Shown here piece by piece: positions 54,328 through 62,950 of a stretch of DNA of 64,000 nt. The position numbers and the translations under genes are program-made. The stretch comes from Globisporangium splendens. Lineage: Eukaryota; Oomycota; Peronosporomycetes; Pythiales; Pythiaceae. The stretch is from NCBI GenBank assembly GCA_006386115.1, contig VFIW01000042.1:479596-543595 (forward strand). Direction: 5' to 3'. The number at the start of each line of letters is the position of its first letter. The stretch's first letter is position 1. The notes below the pieces were generated by a model. That model saw nothing but the letters and a program-made list of their open reading frames with translations, was not told the origin of the DNA and ran no database searches.

Positions 54328-55888
54328 ATGGCGGTCCTGGAGAACGGCAGCACAAGCGCGATGGCCACGAGCGTCGCGGGCAGCACGAAGCACCGAGTCG
54401 CGTACTTTTACGACTGTGAGTGCGTGTCCATGATCATGAGGAGGATGAGGAATACCAATATGGCGATTTGTTTGTGTCTGTAGCGGAGATCGGGAACTAT
54501 CACTACGGACCATACCACCCGATGAAAGTACGTGTGCGCATGCTGCTTGTCTGTCTGGGACGAAGGTTCTAATCATGGTTATTTGGTGAATTGTAATAGC
54601 CTCATCGCGTGCGAATGGCGCACAACCTCATTGTAAATTACGGTCTCACCAAGCACATGCAGATCTTTGTACGTCCTTGAAACCGTTGTAGCTGCGTATG
54701 CTCGTGGTGACTGACCTATATGTATGCGCAATTTGCTCTTTGTAGCGTCCTCGATTGGTGGAGTGGGACGAGCTCACGCGCTTCCACGCAGACGACTATA
54801 TCCAGTTTCTGCGATTAGCCACACCCGATAACATGCACGAGTACCTGCGCCAGGCGCAGCGCTTCAACATCAACGACGACTGCCCGGTATTTGACGGGAT
54901 CCTTGAGTTCTGCCAGACGTACGCGTCAGCGTCGATCGGTGGCGCTGCAAAGCTCAATGATGAATCGGCCGACATTGTCATCAACTGGTCCGGTGGGCTC
55001 CACCACGCCAAGCGATCCGAGGCATCCGGCTTCTGCTACGTGAACGACTGCGTGCTGGGCATTTTGGAGCTTCTCAAGAAGCACCAGCGCGTGCTGTACA
55101 TTGATATTGATATCCACCACGGCGACGGCGTCGAAGAAGCGTTCTACACGACGAACCGCGTGATGACATGTTCCTTCCACAAGTACGGCGAGTACTTCCC
55201 AGGCACAGGTGACATCAAGGACATTGGCTATGGCGAGGGTAAGAACTACGCGGTGAACTTTCCCTGCCGCGACGGCATGGACGATGAGAGCTTCACCAGC
55301 ATCTTTCGAAGCGTGATCTCCAAGATCATGGAGCACTTTGCACCTGGCGCCGTCGCGCTGCAGTGTGGTACGGACTCCCTCTCTGGCGATCGTCTCGGGT
55401 GCTTCAACCTCTCGGTGAAGGGCCACGCCGACTGTGTGGCGTACGTCAAGAGCTTCAACGTGCCGACTCTGGTGCTCGGTGGCGGCGGCTACACGCTTCG
55501 CAATGTTGCGCGGTGCTGGTGCTACGAGACTTCGGTTCTCACAGGTGTCGATGTCCCCGACGCGATGCCGTACAACGATTACTTCGAGTACTACGGTCCA
55601 GAGTATCGCCTGCACATGCCCGTGAGTAACATGGAGAACCTGAACACACCCACGTACCTGGACAGCATGAAGCGCATCCTGCACGAGCAGCTTCGCCAGA
55701 TCGAACCGGTGCCGAACGTGCCGTTCCACGACGTACCCTCGATGACGCTGCAAGACGACCGCGAAGGCGCAGCGCGAGACCAAGAGCAAGACAACGTCGA
55801 GATGATGGACATGTCGGGCGAAAAGCAGCGCCATGAGCAGCTCTCGATGCGTGAGAATGCGCAGCACCCGGCCGAATTCTACGATTAG
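54328..55888 (+). CDS. Class I histone deacetylase (RPD3/HDAC1 type), copy 2 (4 exons, 447 aa)
   Basis: Spliced model: exons 54328-54415, 54484-54527, 54600-54668 and 54746-55888; introns 68, 72 and 77 bp at exactly the same codon positions as copy 1. The active site is intact (His153/154, Asp187, Asp189, His191 and the later TDSLSGDR and GGGGYTLRN motifs). Residues 1-128 differ from copy 1 at many positions (for example FHADDYIQ for FHSDDYIH and [18 protein letters not shown] for [18 protein letters not shown]) and the introns are unrelated in length. From YASAS to just past the stop the two genes are almost identical at DNA level. Both copies look functional, and specialisation could lie in the N-terminus and expression. 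Confidence 0.92.
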
Positions 55889-55894
55889 GAGAAC
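54929..55894 (+). repeat. Gene-conversion tract shared with 45317-46282 (HDAC copy 2 side)
   Basis: The 966-bp partner of the copy 1 tract, inverted and about 8.6 kb away. Two differences found. Confidence 0.85.
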
Positions 55895-57073
55895 GATCAA
55901 CTTGGAAAGAAGCAAGTCGTTTGAAGTGAGCGGAGATATGGTCGTTGAAGTTACAGCAACAAACGAGTCCCAAGTAAAATTGATCCAAAAGGCTGAAAGT
56001 TGTCATTATTGTGTTGTTGCGCTTCAGCAAGTTGTACAAGCCGTAAACTACTATCAACAGGTCGTTTCTGTCTGCTCAACCCTTCATCAGAAAGCATGTG
56101 ATTGAAGCGAACGAGCGCGTTCAGGTCAGACTAATCTCGATGGCCACACTGCGTGCGCCACTGTGGCTGTACCAGCAGTTTGAATTCCACTCAGATTCTC
56201 GACCTGCTGATGGAGTCAACGAGAGAAGGTATGGCTCTCGTGTGTCGTGACGACATGTTCGGGTTTGGCTTTTTTCAGGTAAAAAAGGAGGCTTGGGCAG
56301 AACTCGGAAGAAGGACCATGATCAGCGTGCAAAATAAACACTGGACAAATAAATCACTATTTTACCCAAAATAGTACCTTTTTTTCGTTCAATCGCTTTT
56401 TCTTAACAAAAAGATTGGTGTTTCAGATGGCTCCGTAAATGCGTTTCCAATGTTTTTGCAGCTGTTTCTTCCCACAGATCTGACCCCAACAGTGGCGTTA
56501 AAGTTTCGAAGTCGTTGCTGCACCTTTAATCGCAACGTCACGACAGAGCGTTAACGGCGCAGCAAGAGCCAAAAGCGCCTTTAGAATTGTTGGTAAGTTT
56601 CAAGCAAATCGTTTGCATGGAAAAATTCGCGGCGTTCAGATTACTGTAAAGTTGCCTTTAAGTGCGACGGTTCGCCGCTCGAAACATCCGTCCCTGTCGA
56701 CGATTTGTATAGAAGCGGGAGCAGCGAGTGGTGTAAGGAGGCTTGTGTGTTTGATGGTAAATTAAGAAGTGAGATTGAGAAAACTGTTTAAGAAAAAACT
56801 CAACTACTTCGTCGCTAGTCCTTGCTCCCCTTGGGGCTCTTCCTACTCGTGTTCTTTCACTTGCGTGCTACTTGATTTTTTACTGGATTTTCTCATATCT
56901 TATTTTTCTTCATTTTGTGTGGACAGGAGGGCTTCTGAGATAACAGATGGATTCTCGTCCTATCTTTACCTATGCATAAACATACAATCATTCCTAAATA
57001 TGTCGTAATCATCTACCAACATTCTGATGTAACGAAATATTGGTACATTGTACCATCATGGTACCGTCGACCC
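55889..57073. other. Intergenic region, possibly including the 3' LTR of the chromovirus
   Basis: No supported host gene. On the minus strand a purine-rich run (GCGGGAGGA, 57087-57079) directly precedes TGTAAGGG at 57078, which looks like a polypurine tract and LTR start. The matching 5' LTR was not found, so the LTR's far end cannot be set. Confidence 0.4.
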
Positions 57074-58384
57074 TTACATCCTCCCGCGATTGACTTCTCG
57101 TTGGAGCTGTTGATATTCTCCGATGAGAACATTCCAATGGGAGACGTTTTTGACGTTGTCTTCATTTTCCCAAGTGGCTTCGTTCTCAGGATAGCCGTGC
57201 CACTTTATCAACCATTGCGTCTTGCGGTTTACTCGGCGTTGGCGAAGTAACTTCTCGACGATATACATCTCGTCGCCGGTATCTTCATCAATGTAGACGC
57301 GTGATGCTTTCGGGAGCAGTCGTGTTTTGAAGCGGTCATGATTCGGCACATAGTGAGATAAGATGTCAACGTTAAACGACGGAATCATCCTCTTCATGCG
57401 ACTTGGCAGTTTTAACTTGGCGACGTTGTCGTCGATCATCTTCTCAATCGGAAACGGTCCAATCTTCCTTGCCGCAAGTTTGGCTCTTTTCACTTCGATG
57501 TCTTGTGCCGCGTGTTGAAGCGATATGCGACGTGTGTCGAGCATCACTAAGTCTCCAGTCTTGAATGTGACGTTGCTTCGCTTTTGGTCGTAGTATCGTT
57601 TCTGAGACTCTTGTGCTTGCTTAAGTTGCTTCTTTGCTTTGTCAATTATCTTTTCTCTCTCATCGTGGAAGGTTTTTGCAATCTCAGCAAGATCGGTAGT
57701 TTCTTTGCGTTTGCTTATATTACTTGCTGCGGGTAGACCCACCGGATGACGCTCCTTACGTCCAGTGTCGATTTCAAACGGCGAAAGTCCAGTTGAAGCG
57801 CTGGTTAATGTTGCGTGAGCGCACTCCGCCGTTGCCAGTTTTTCTGACCAGTCACGACGGTGGTACGATGTCATGCACCGAAGAGCGTCTTCCAATATCA
57901 GGTTTTGTCGTTCAGTTCGACCATCAGCTTGGGCAAGATGTGACGTGGTCATGTTCAACTTGATTCCCATAATCTTCGCTAACGAGCGCCAAAAGTGCGA
58001 CGTGAACTTCGGATCTCTGTCACTTATGATCACAGCTGGCATGCCGTGGTGGCGAACGACGTTATCGAAGAAGATGTTGGCAATTTTTTCTGCATCGTCG
58101 GTAGTCTTGACTGCGACGTACTTGGCTTGCTTGGAGAGTTTGTCGACGACTGTGAAAATTGCATCGAATCCATTCGATTCTGGGAGTCCGGTGATGAAGT
58201 CCATTGAAACAACTTCCCAGCATTCCTCTGGGATAGCGATCGGAATCAGCTTGCCATTCTTCTTTGTATTGCTGTTCTTCCATCTTGCACATGTCTCACA
58301 GCTGCTGACGTAGTCATGGATGTCTTTTTCCATGCTCTTCCAATAGTACCATTGCACAATTCGGAGGTATGATGCAACAGCCAT
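57074..58384 (-). pseudogene. Retrotransposon integrase with C-terminal chromodomain, N-terminally truncated
   Basis: Retains Cys29 and Cys32 of the HHCC zinc finger (SCETCARW) but not the two His. The catalytic core is present: Asp62 (VSMDF), Asp122 (ISDRDPKF) and Glu158 (GRTERQN). Residues about 370-411 are a chromodomain (YIVEKLL, TQWLIKWHGYP, ATWENEDN) expected to bind modified histone tails and direct integration. The start codon is only the first Met after the deletion junction. Confidence 0.85.
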
Positions 58385-61194
58385 GAATCTGCACTGTTGT
58401 CAGTAAATAGGACAAAGGGTCTACCGTAAAGATAGTGACGCCATTTCTCCAATCCTATCTTGATGGCAAAAAGTTCTTTCCCGTGCGTTGACCAGTTGAG
58501 TTCGTGCGTACCCAGCTTCTTGGAGTAAAACGCGATTGGATGATCCGCGGAGCCATATTTTTGCGAGAGTACACCACCAACACAGTGCCCGGAAGCACCG
58601 GTCGTGACAATAAATTCACGATCAAAGTCAGGCAGTTTAAGCACAGGTGCTCGCTGAAGCGCATCCTTCAGTGCATTAAAAGCCATTCGCTGCGGTTCAT
58701 TCCATTCCCACTTGGTGTCTTTCTTCACCAACGAGCTCAATGGCAATGCGAGCGTTGCAAAGTTGCAGATAAAACGGCGATAATATCCTGAAAGTCCGAG
58801 AAAACTCAGCAATTCTTTTTGATTTGTTGGAGTTGGCCATTTCGCGATAGCGTCAGTCTTCTTCGTGCCGACCGTAAGTCCTTGAGCAGAGATGGTGTGT
58901 CCGAGGAAGTTGACAGAAGTTGCAGCAAAGTGACATTTCGCTTCATGCGCATATAATTTCTCACGACGCAGTACTTCAAACAGGATACCCAAATGCTTGA
59001 TATGCTCTTCCATGGTGGTGGAGAAGACACAAATGTCGTCGAGATACACGACAATGAACGGGTATTTTCCGAACAGAATGCGCATAAGACGTGACCATAC
59101 GCCTGGCATTCCCGCTAAGCCCATTGGCGCAACACACCATTGATAGGTCTCTGAGTGTGTGCGAAATGCAGTGTATTTGCGCGATTCCGGTGAGACTCGC
59201 ATTTGATGGTAACCCTGAGCGAGATCTAAAACCGAAAATACTGATGCGCCTTGCATCTTAACAAAGAGCTCTTCGATTCGTGGCAACGGGATCTTCGGGA
59301 CTACCGTTTGCGAGTTGACGTACCGGTAATCAATTACCCAACGAATCGGTAGAGTAGAATTGCCTGAGCGGATCCACTCCGATCTTGACGTTTGTTTGCC
59401 GGAACTTGGGTCTTTCTTTGGGATGCCGAACACATTTGACACCCACGGCGAATCGGACAATTCAATCCAGCCTTTCTTGAGCTTTTCTTCGACGAAGATG
59501 TCTAAAGCATCCTGCTCCGTCTTGGAGAGTCGAAACGGTGGACGGTTACTTGGCGTCGCGTCTGGTCTCATACACAGTTCAGACTCGACACGTCGTCGAG
59601 GAGGCAACCCATCCGGTAGCGCTTCCGGAAAGGCGTCTTGGTATTTATTGATCAGTTTCTGCACATCTGGTGGAGTCTTGGTAATCTCGGTTGCAACTTG
59701 ACAAATCTTAACGCGATATACTTCTTCGTGTTCTTGTTTCTTGAGCTTTTGCTTGAACTCGGCGCTGGATACTTGGATAGCCAGAGTGGCGTCTACTTCT
59801 GGTTTGAAAAATACTTCATGAGTGCGATAGTTGATTTGTGGATCACACCAATGGTAGAACGGTTTGCCTAGGATTAGATCCTGAGTGTCACCCATTTCCC
59901 ACTCCATCACAGGGATTTTGAACTTGCGACCACAAACTTCAACAACAACTTCTCCTTTTCGTGTGGATTGAGTAGTCGTGCTAGTTCCACCGAATCTGTT
60001 GACCTTGATTCGCAGTTCCTCGGTGAGCGTATTAATTGTCACTGGCTTGATGATGTTGTCGGTGGCACCGCTGTCAAACATCACTACGATATCTTTGCCG
60101 TTATATTTCGCTGGCATTCGAACCAGTTCGTTTTCACCATGCTCCTTTACTTCTTGCTGAATGATTTCTTCTTCACTTGTTTCTGGTGTTGGATCTTCTT
60201 GACTTCTCGGTTGGACATAGAAATTGTTGGCTTCATACTCATGCTCTTCTTTATTCTCGTCGTATTCAAAGTAGCTCACATTTGTTCTTCTTGGCAGTCG
60301 ATGGCTTGGACGTTGTTGATTTTCTCGGCGGGCATCGTTGTTCTGTTTCTTGAAGCATTCATTGATTAAGTGACCGGACTTCTTGCAGTAGGAACAACGT
60401 TTATGTGGACAATTTGGCACTTGATGACTTCGGCGAACTTGGGCATTGTCGATCTCCATTGGTTCGGGACCATCGTAACTTGGGAACGTTCGGGTTGGAC
60501 GTTCGAATCTTGGAAATGGCTGAGAGTGTGGACGGAATCTTGATTGCGGGGACGGTCTTGGACTGAAGCGCTGTCGATTGTCACTTTGCTGCCGGAACGA
60601 TCCACCAAAATAAGTACGATCATATTCCAAAGCAACAGAAAAACACTCGGAAATATCATCGCAGTGGCGGTACTCGACTTCCCGACCCAGCTGCGGTAGA
60701 AGACCACAAGTAAAGTACGTGATTTTATCCAGTTCGCTGATGTCGCGGATCTTCATCAACAGCATCCGATACTTGCCGATGTAGTCTTCTATGGATTGAC
60801 ATCGACTTTGGCGTAGGTTGTACAACTTGTCTCGCAACCGTCGCTGATTGTCCCGCGGCACAAACTCTTTCGTGAGATTATGCATGAGTTCTTGGATGTC
60901 GTGGACCTTGTCGCGGTTCAGCATGTACCATGCTGCGGCATTTCCTCGAAAGTTGGCGGTCATCATCGCGACAATGCGCGGTCCATTCGCTTCTTCTTCC
61001 CAGTTGATAGTTTTGGCGGCCAGGAACCTCATCACATGGTCGAAGTAGAGGTCGACTGATTCACCAATTGCTCCTGAGAAATGAGGCAATGAGATACCTT
61101 CCACTCTTGTCTCCTTGCGCGCCAACTCTTCCATTAGGCGCTGCTGCCTCTCGGAGATTTCTGCAAATTGTCTGAGCAGTTCTCGAGACGCCAT
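58246..61194 (-). CDS. Retrotransposon Gag-protease-RT-RNase H polyprotein (3'-truncated)
   Basis: 982 codons. Gag/capsid-like region 30-200; zinc knuckle Cys267-Cys270-His275-Cys280; aspartic protease DSGA at 374-377; reverse transcriptase from about 535 with VLDLAQGYHQ (Asp657) and YLDD (717-720) in place of the common YIDD/YVDD; RNase H start at about 860. In RNase H the first catalytic position, normally TDAS, reads TGAS (Gly866); Glu907 and Asp932 are present. After TDNSADS the frame runs into 45 unrelated codons because of the deletion that brings integrase sequence into another frame. Confidence 0.87.
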   Translation of the reverse strand: MASRELLRQFAEISERQQRLMEELARKETRVEGISLPHFSGAIGESVDLYFDHVMRFLAAKTINWEEEANGPRIVAMMTANFRGNAAAWYMLNRDKVHDIQELMHNLTKEFVPRDNQRRLRDKLYNLRQSRCQSIEDYIGKYRMLLMKIRDISELDKITYFTCGLLPQLGREVEYRHCDDISECFSVALEYDRTYFGGSFRQQSDNRQRFSPRPSPQSRFRPHSQPFPRFERPTRTFPSYDGPEPMEIDNAQVRRSHQVPNCPHKRCSYCKKSGHLINECFKKQNNDARRENQQRPSHRLPRRTNVSYFEYDENKEEHEYEANNFYVQPRSQEDPTPETSEEEIIQQEVKEHGENELVRMPAKYNGKDIVVMFDSGATDNIIKPVTINTLTEELRIKVNRFGGTSTTTQSTRKGEVVVEVCGRKFKIPVMEWEMGDTQDLILGKPFYHWCDPQINYRTHEVFFKPEVDATLAIQVSSAEFKQKLKKQEHEEVYRVKICQVATEITKTPPDVQKLINKYQDAFPEALPDGLPPRRRVESELCMRPDATPSNRPPFRLSKTEQDALDIFVEEKLKKGWIELSDSPWVSNVFGIPKKDPSSGKQTSRSEWIRSGNSTLPIRWVIDYRYVNSQTVVPKIPLPRIEELFVKMQGASVFSVLDLAQGYHQMRVSPESRKYTAFRTHSETYQWCVAPMGLAGMPGVWSRLMRILFGKYPFIVVYLDDICVFSTTMEEHIKHLGILFEVLRREKLYAHEAKCHFAATSVNFLGHTISAQGLTVGTKKTDAIAKWPTPTNQKELLSFLGLSGYYRRFICNFATLALPLSSLVKKDTKWEWNEPQRMAFNALKDALQRAPVLKLPDFDREFIVTTGASGHCVGGVLSQKYGSADHPIAFYSKKLGTHELNWSTHGKELFAIKIGLEKWRHYLYGRPFVLFTDNSADSWLLHHTSELCNGTIGRAWKKTSMTTSAAVRHVQDGRTAIQRRMAS

Positions 61195-61410
61195 GATGAT
61201 ATACTAATTGTTGATATTGGTTTCTCTTTTGCATTTCTTTCCTATTCTTTTCTTCTTCTTTTATTGCGATTATTGTTTTCAATTTTCTACACTACTTTGA
61301 GATAAATTTTACTTCTGAAGTCTTGGAAATGAAGCTTGAATTAGACTTGATACTGGTCACTCGCAACTTGATGGCCTCTCTTGACGCAACTTGAAATTGT
61401 GGGATCGCTT

Positions 61411-61734
61411 TTACTCGGTTCTGCTCTTCTTGGAACTGCGCTCCTCTTGATCGCTCTTGACTTCTTTGATTTTACGGTCCGCGAATGTCGTGATTAGAGT
61501 TTCGACTTGGTTGAGACGACTGAGCAGACGATCTGTGAGTTCTTGAAGCGCGTTTCTTTCGACGTGGCTGTGGCAGTTGGGGATCTCGTTGCGCATATGC
61601 TTGATGAGACCGAATTGACGCTCCAATGCTTGGGAGAACTTAGTGCGCAGACGATCAAGATTTTCAGCGTTGGTGGAGAGCGGCGCAAAAGAGGATCCGA
61701 CGATTTCTGGTTCTCGAGTCTTTCGCTTTCCCAT
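61411..61734 (-). CDS. Small coiled-coil ORF upstream of gag, 107 aa
   Basis: ATG at 61734 (MGKRKTREPE), ending with a basic/acidic tail (EERSSKKSRTE). The middle is a predicted amphipathic helix (ALQELTDRLLSRLNQVETLI). It lies 217 bp before the gag start on the same strand, so it may be an accessory ORF of the chromovirus or an unrelated small gene. No domain recognised. Confidence 0.4.
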   Translation of the reverse strand: MGKRKTREPEIVGSSFAPLSTNAENLDRLRTKFSQALERQFGLIKHMRNEIPNCHSHVERNALQELTDRLLSRLNQVETLITTFADRKIKEVKSDQEERSSKKSRTE

Positions 61735-62289
61735 CTGCTCGGACGCACACGTCCAACACCAGCAAGCACACAAACCACACAATAAGCCAACTAAGGAACA
61801 GTGATTCTCGTTAATCTCTAGGTCAGCGCAAGCACAATGTGTAAGAGGCTATCCGAGACAGCCTCAAACACGGCACGCACTCTGCGCTTAAAGAGGAAGA
61901 CTTGAGAGGAATTTGGCAATAATGCAACTGAATTGAAATGAGCTTATGGTTCCTCACACTACATGTAAAACACCACTAGGGCTCCTAGAGGTTTTATAAA
62001 TAAAACCTAAACATGCAGAAATAAAACCTATGAACCTGATATATAAAACCTTGGGTACACTGAGGTCGAACCCAGGGGATCTTCGAGAAACTTGAACTTG
62101 AAGTACCGCGGGGATTCTCTGCGAAGTGACTGGCTCTGCCACTCACTTCAGACGGTGGAGACACGTCGCTCTCATCACCAGTGTTGTTTCCCCAAGTAGG
62201 CACCATCATTCACATGTCTAGAGTACTGTTGTGCGTAATCACGCCGAATCTCAATGATTGCGAGCGACCAACACTCAACTCAGACACAG
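61735..62289. other. AT-rich region between the two retroelements
   Basis: Contains four spaced copies of ATAAAACCT (61994-62052). No gene supported. On the minus strand TGGTGCCTACTTGGGG (near 62205) starts with TGG like a primer-binding site, but no tRNA match could be tested. Confidence 0.35.
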
Positions 62290-62447
62290 ATTGCTCTGAC
62301 GTCAGACGATGACGTCACCTGTGCATGTGGGGATCACTTTTATGTGTTTCACCCAATATCTTCGCACCCACAATGCACTTCCACAAGGTGGTGTGTGACA
62401 CACACAAAGAACCACCTTGCATGTAATGGCAGCCTTAGCCCATTACA
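62290..62447. promoter_or_regulatory. Palindrome cluster: two TGACGTCA sites and two hairpins
   Basis: Perfect CRE/bZIP-type octamers TGACGTCA at 62297-62304 and 62310-62317 (13 bp apart). An inverted repeat CAAGGTGGT / ACCACCTTG at 62384-62392 and 62411-62419 encloses GTGTGACACACAC. A second hairpin, TGTAATGG / CCATTACA, lies at 62422-62429 and 62440-62447. The cluster immediately precedes and overlaps the start of the coiled-coil ORF at 62426 and may be its promoter or part of an LTR. Confidence 0.5.
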
Positions 62448-62950
62448 GGGTGGGGCTGAACGAGAAAACGATCGAACGACTCTGGAAGTGGAAGAGTGCT
62501 CACCGCGCTCAGATCGAGGCTCTTGAAGTTCGCAACGCGGTACTCGAAGACCGGTGCGAAAGCCTCGAAGACCGGTTGAAGGAGCAGGAGTCGAAGATCA
62601 ACTTGCTCTTCGATGGTCTTGCCCAGCGTTCGGCAATGGAGTCACATTTCGAACAGAGGTTCGAGAAGATTCAAGCCGAGCTTGAACGACTCCAGAAGGC
62701 TGAGAAAGCTCGTGATGCGTATCACGAACGTCTACTGCGCTCTGTGGAAGAGGCAGGGACTTCTCTTGAGATACTTCGGAAGGAGTATCATGGTCGCCTT
62801 CTCGCATTGGAGACAATAAAGGACGAGTCCTTTGATGTGCTTCAGCGCCTTTATGCCGAGAAGAAGCTCCATGACGATGAGTTACAGACTCTTCGCGAGC
62901 TGGTGGAGCGATTTCAGGATCGACTTGATCGTCTGCCAAAGGCTCTGTAG
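62426..62950 (+). CDS. Coiled-coil protein ORF antisense to a gypsy integrase tail, 174 aa
   Basis: First ATG at 62426 (MAALAHYRVG). From about residue 25 to the end it is a continuous heptad-rich coiled coil (LEDRCESLEDRLKEQESKI, LERLQKAEKARD, LQTLRELVERFQDRLDRL) with no stop for 174 codons. The opposite strand carries the end of a decayed gypsy integrase, whose conserved part stops at about 62975. The residues the minus strand encodes over this ORF are low in structure (Pro/Ser/His/Arg), as expected of a shadow, which suggests that the plus-strand ORF is the real one. Function unknown; possibly an accessory ORF of the element. Confidence 0.5.
   Translation: MAALAHYRVGLNEKTIERLWKWKSAHRAQIEALEVRNAVLEDRCESLEDRLKEQESKINLLFDGLAQRSAMESHFEQRFEKIQAELERLQKAEKARDAYHERLLRSVEEAGTSLEILRKEYHGRLLALETIKDESFDVLQRLYAEKKLHDDELQTLRELVERFQDRLDRLPKAL

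Larger units (their letters stand above)
57074..61194 (-). mobile_element. Defective Ty3/gypsy retrotransposon, chromovirus type
   Basis: Minus-strand element with gag, protease, reverse transcriptase and partial RNase H in one frame (61194-58246) and integrase plus chromodomain in a second frame (58384-57074). The order PR-RT-RH-IN and the terminal chromodomain identify a chromovirus. The end of RNase H and the start of integrase are missing at a single junction near 58390, so the element cannot be autonomous. A candidate polypurine tract and LTR start lie at 57087-57078; no second LTR copy was recognised to the right of gag. Confidence 0.88.

Noticed and set aside
56100..57073. Search for a full LTR pair around the chromovirus
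   Set aside because: A plausible LTR start at 57078 (minus) was noted, but no matching copy was found between 61195 and 62450, so LTR boundaries are not annotated as features.
62040..62100. GGGTTCGACC-like stretch resembling a tRNA T-arm (minus strand)
   Set aside because: The flanking bases do not pair into a T-stem and no anticodon or acceptor arm fits, so no tRNA is called.
62598..62950. Pro/Ser/His-rich extension of the second gypsy integrase beyond its conserved C-terminal domain
   Set aside because: It lies exactly opposite the coiled-coil ORF and looks like its shadow; family similarity ends at about 62975.
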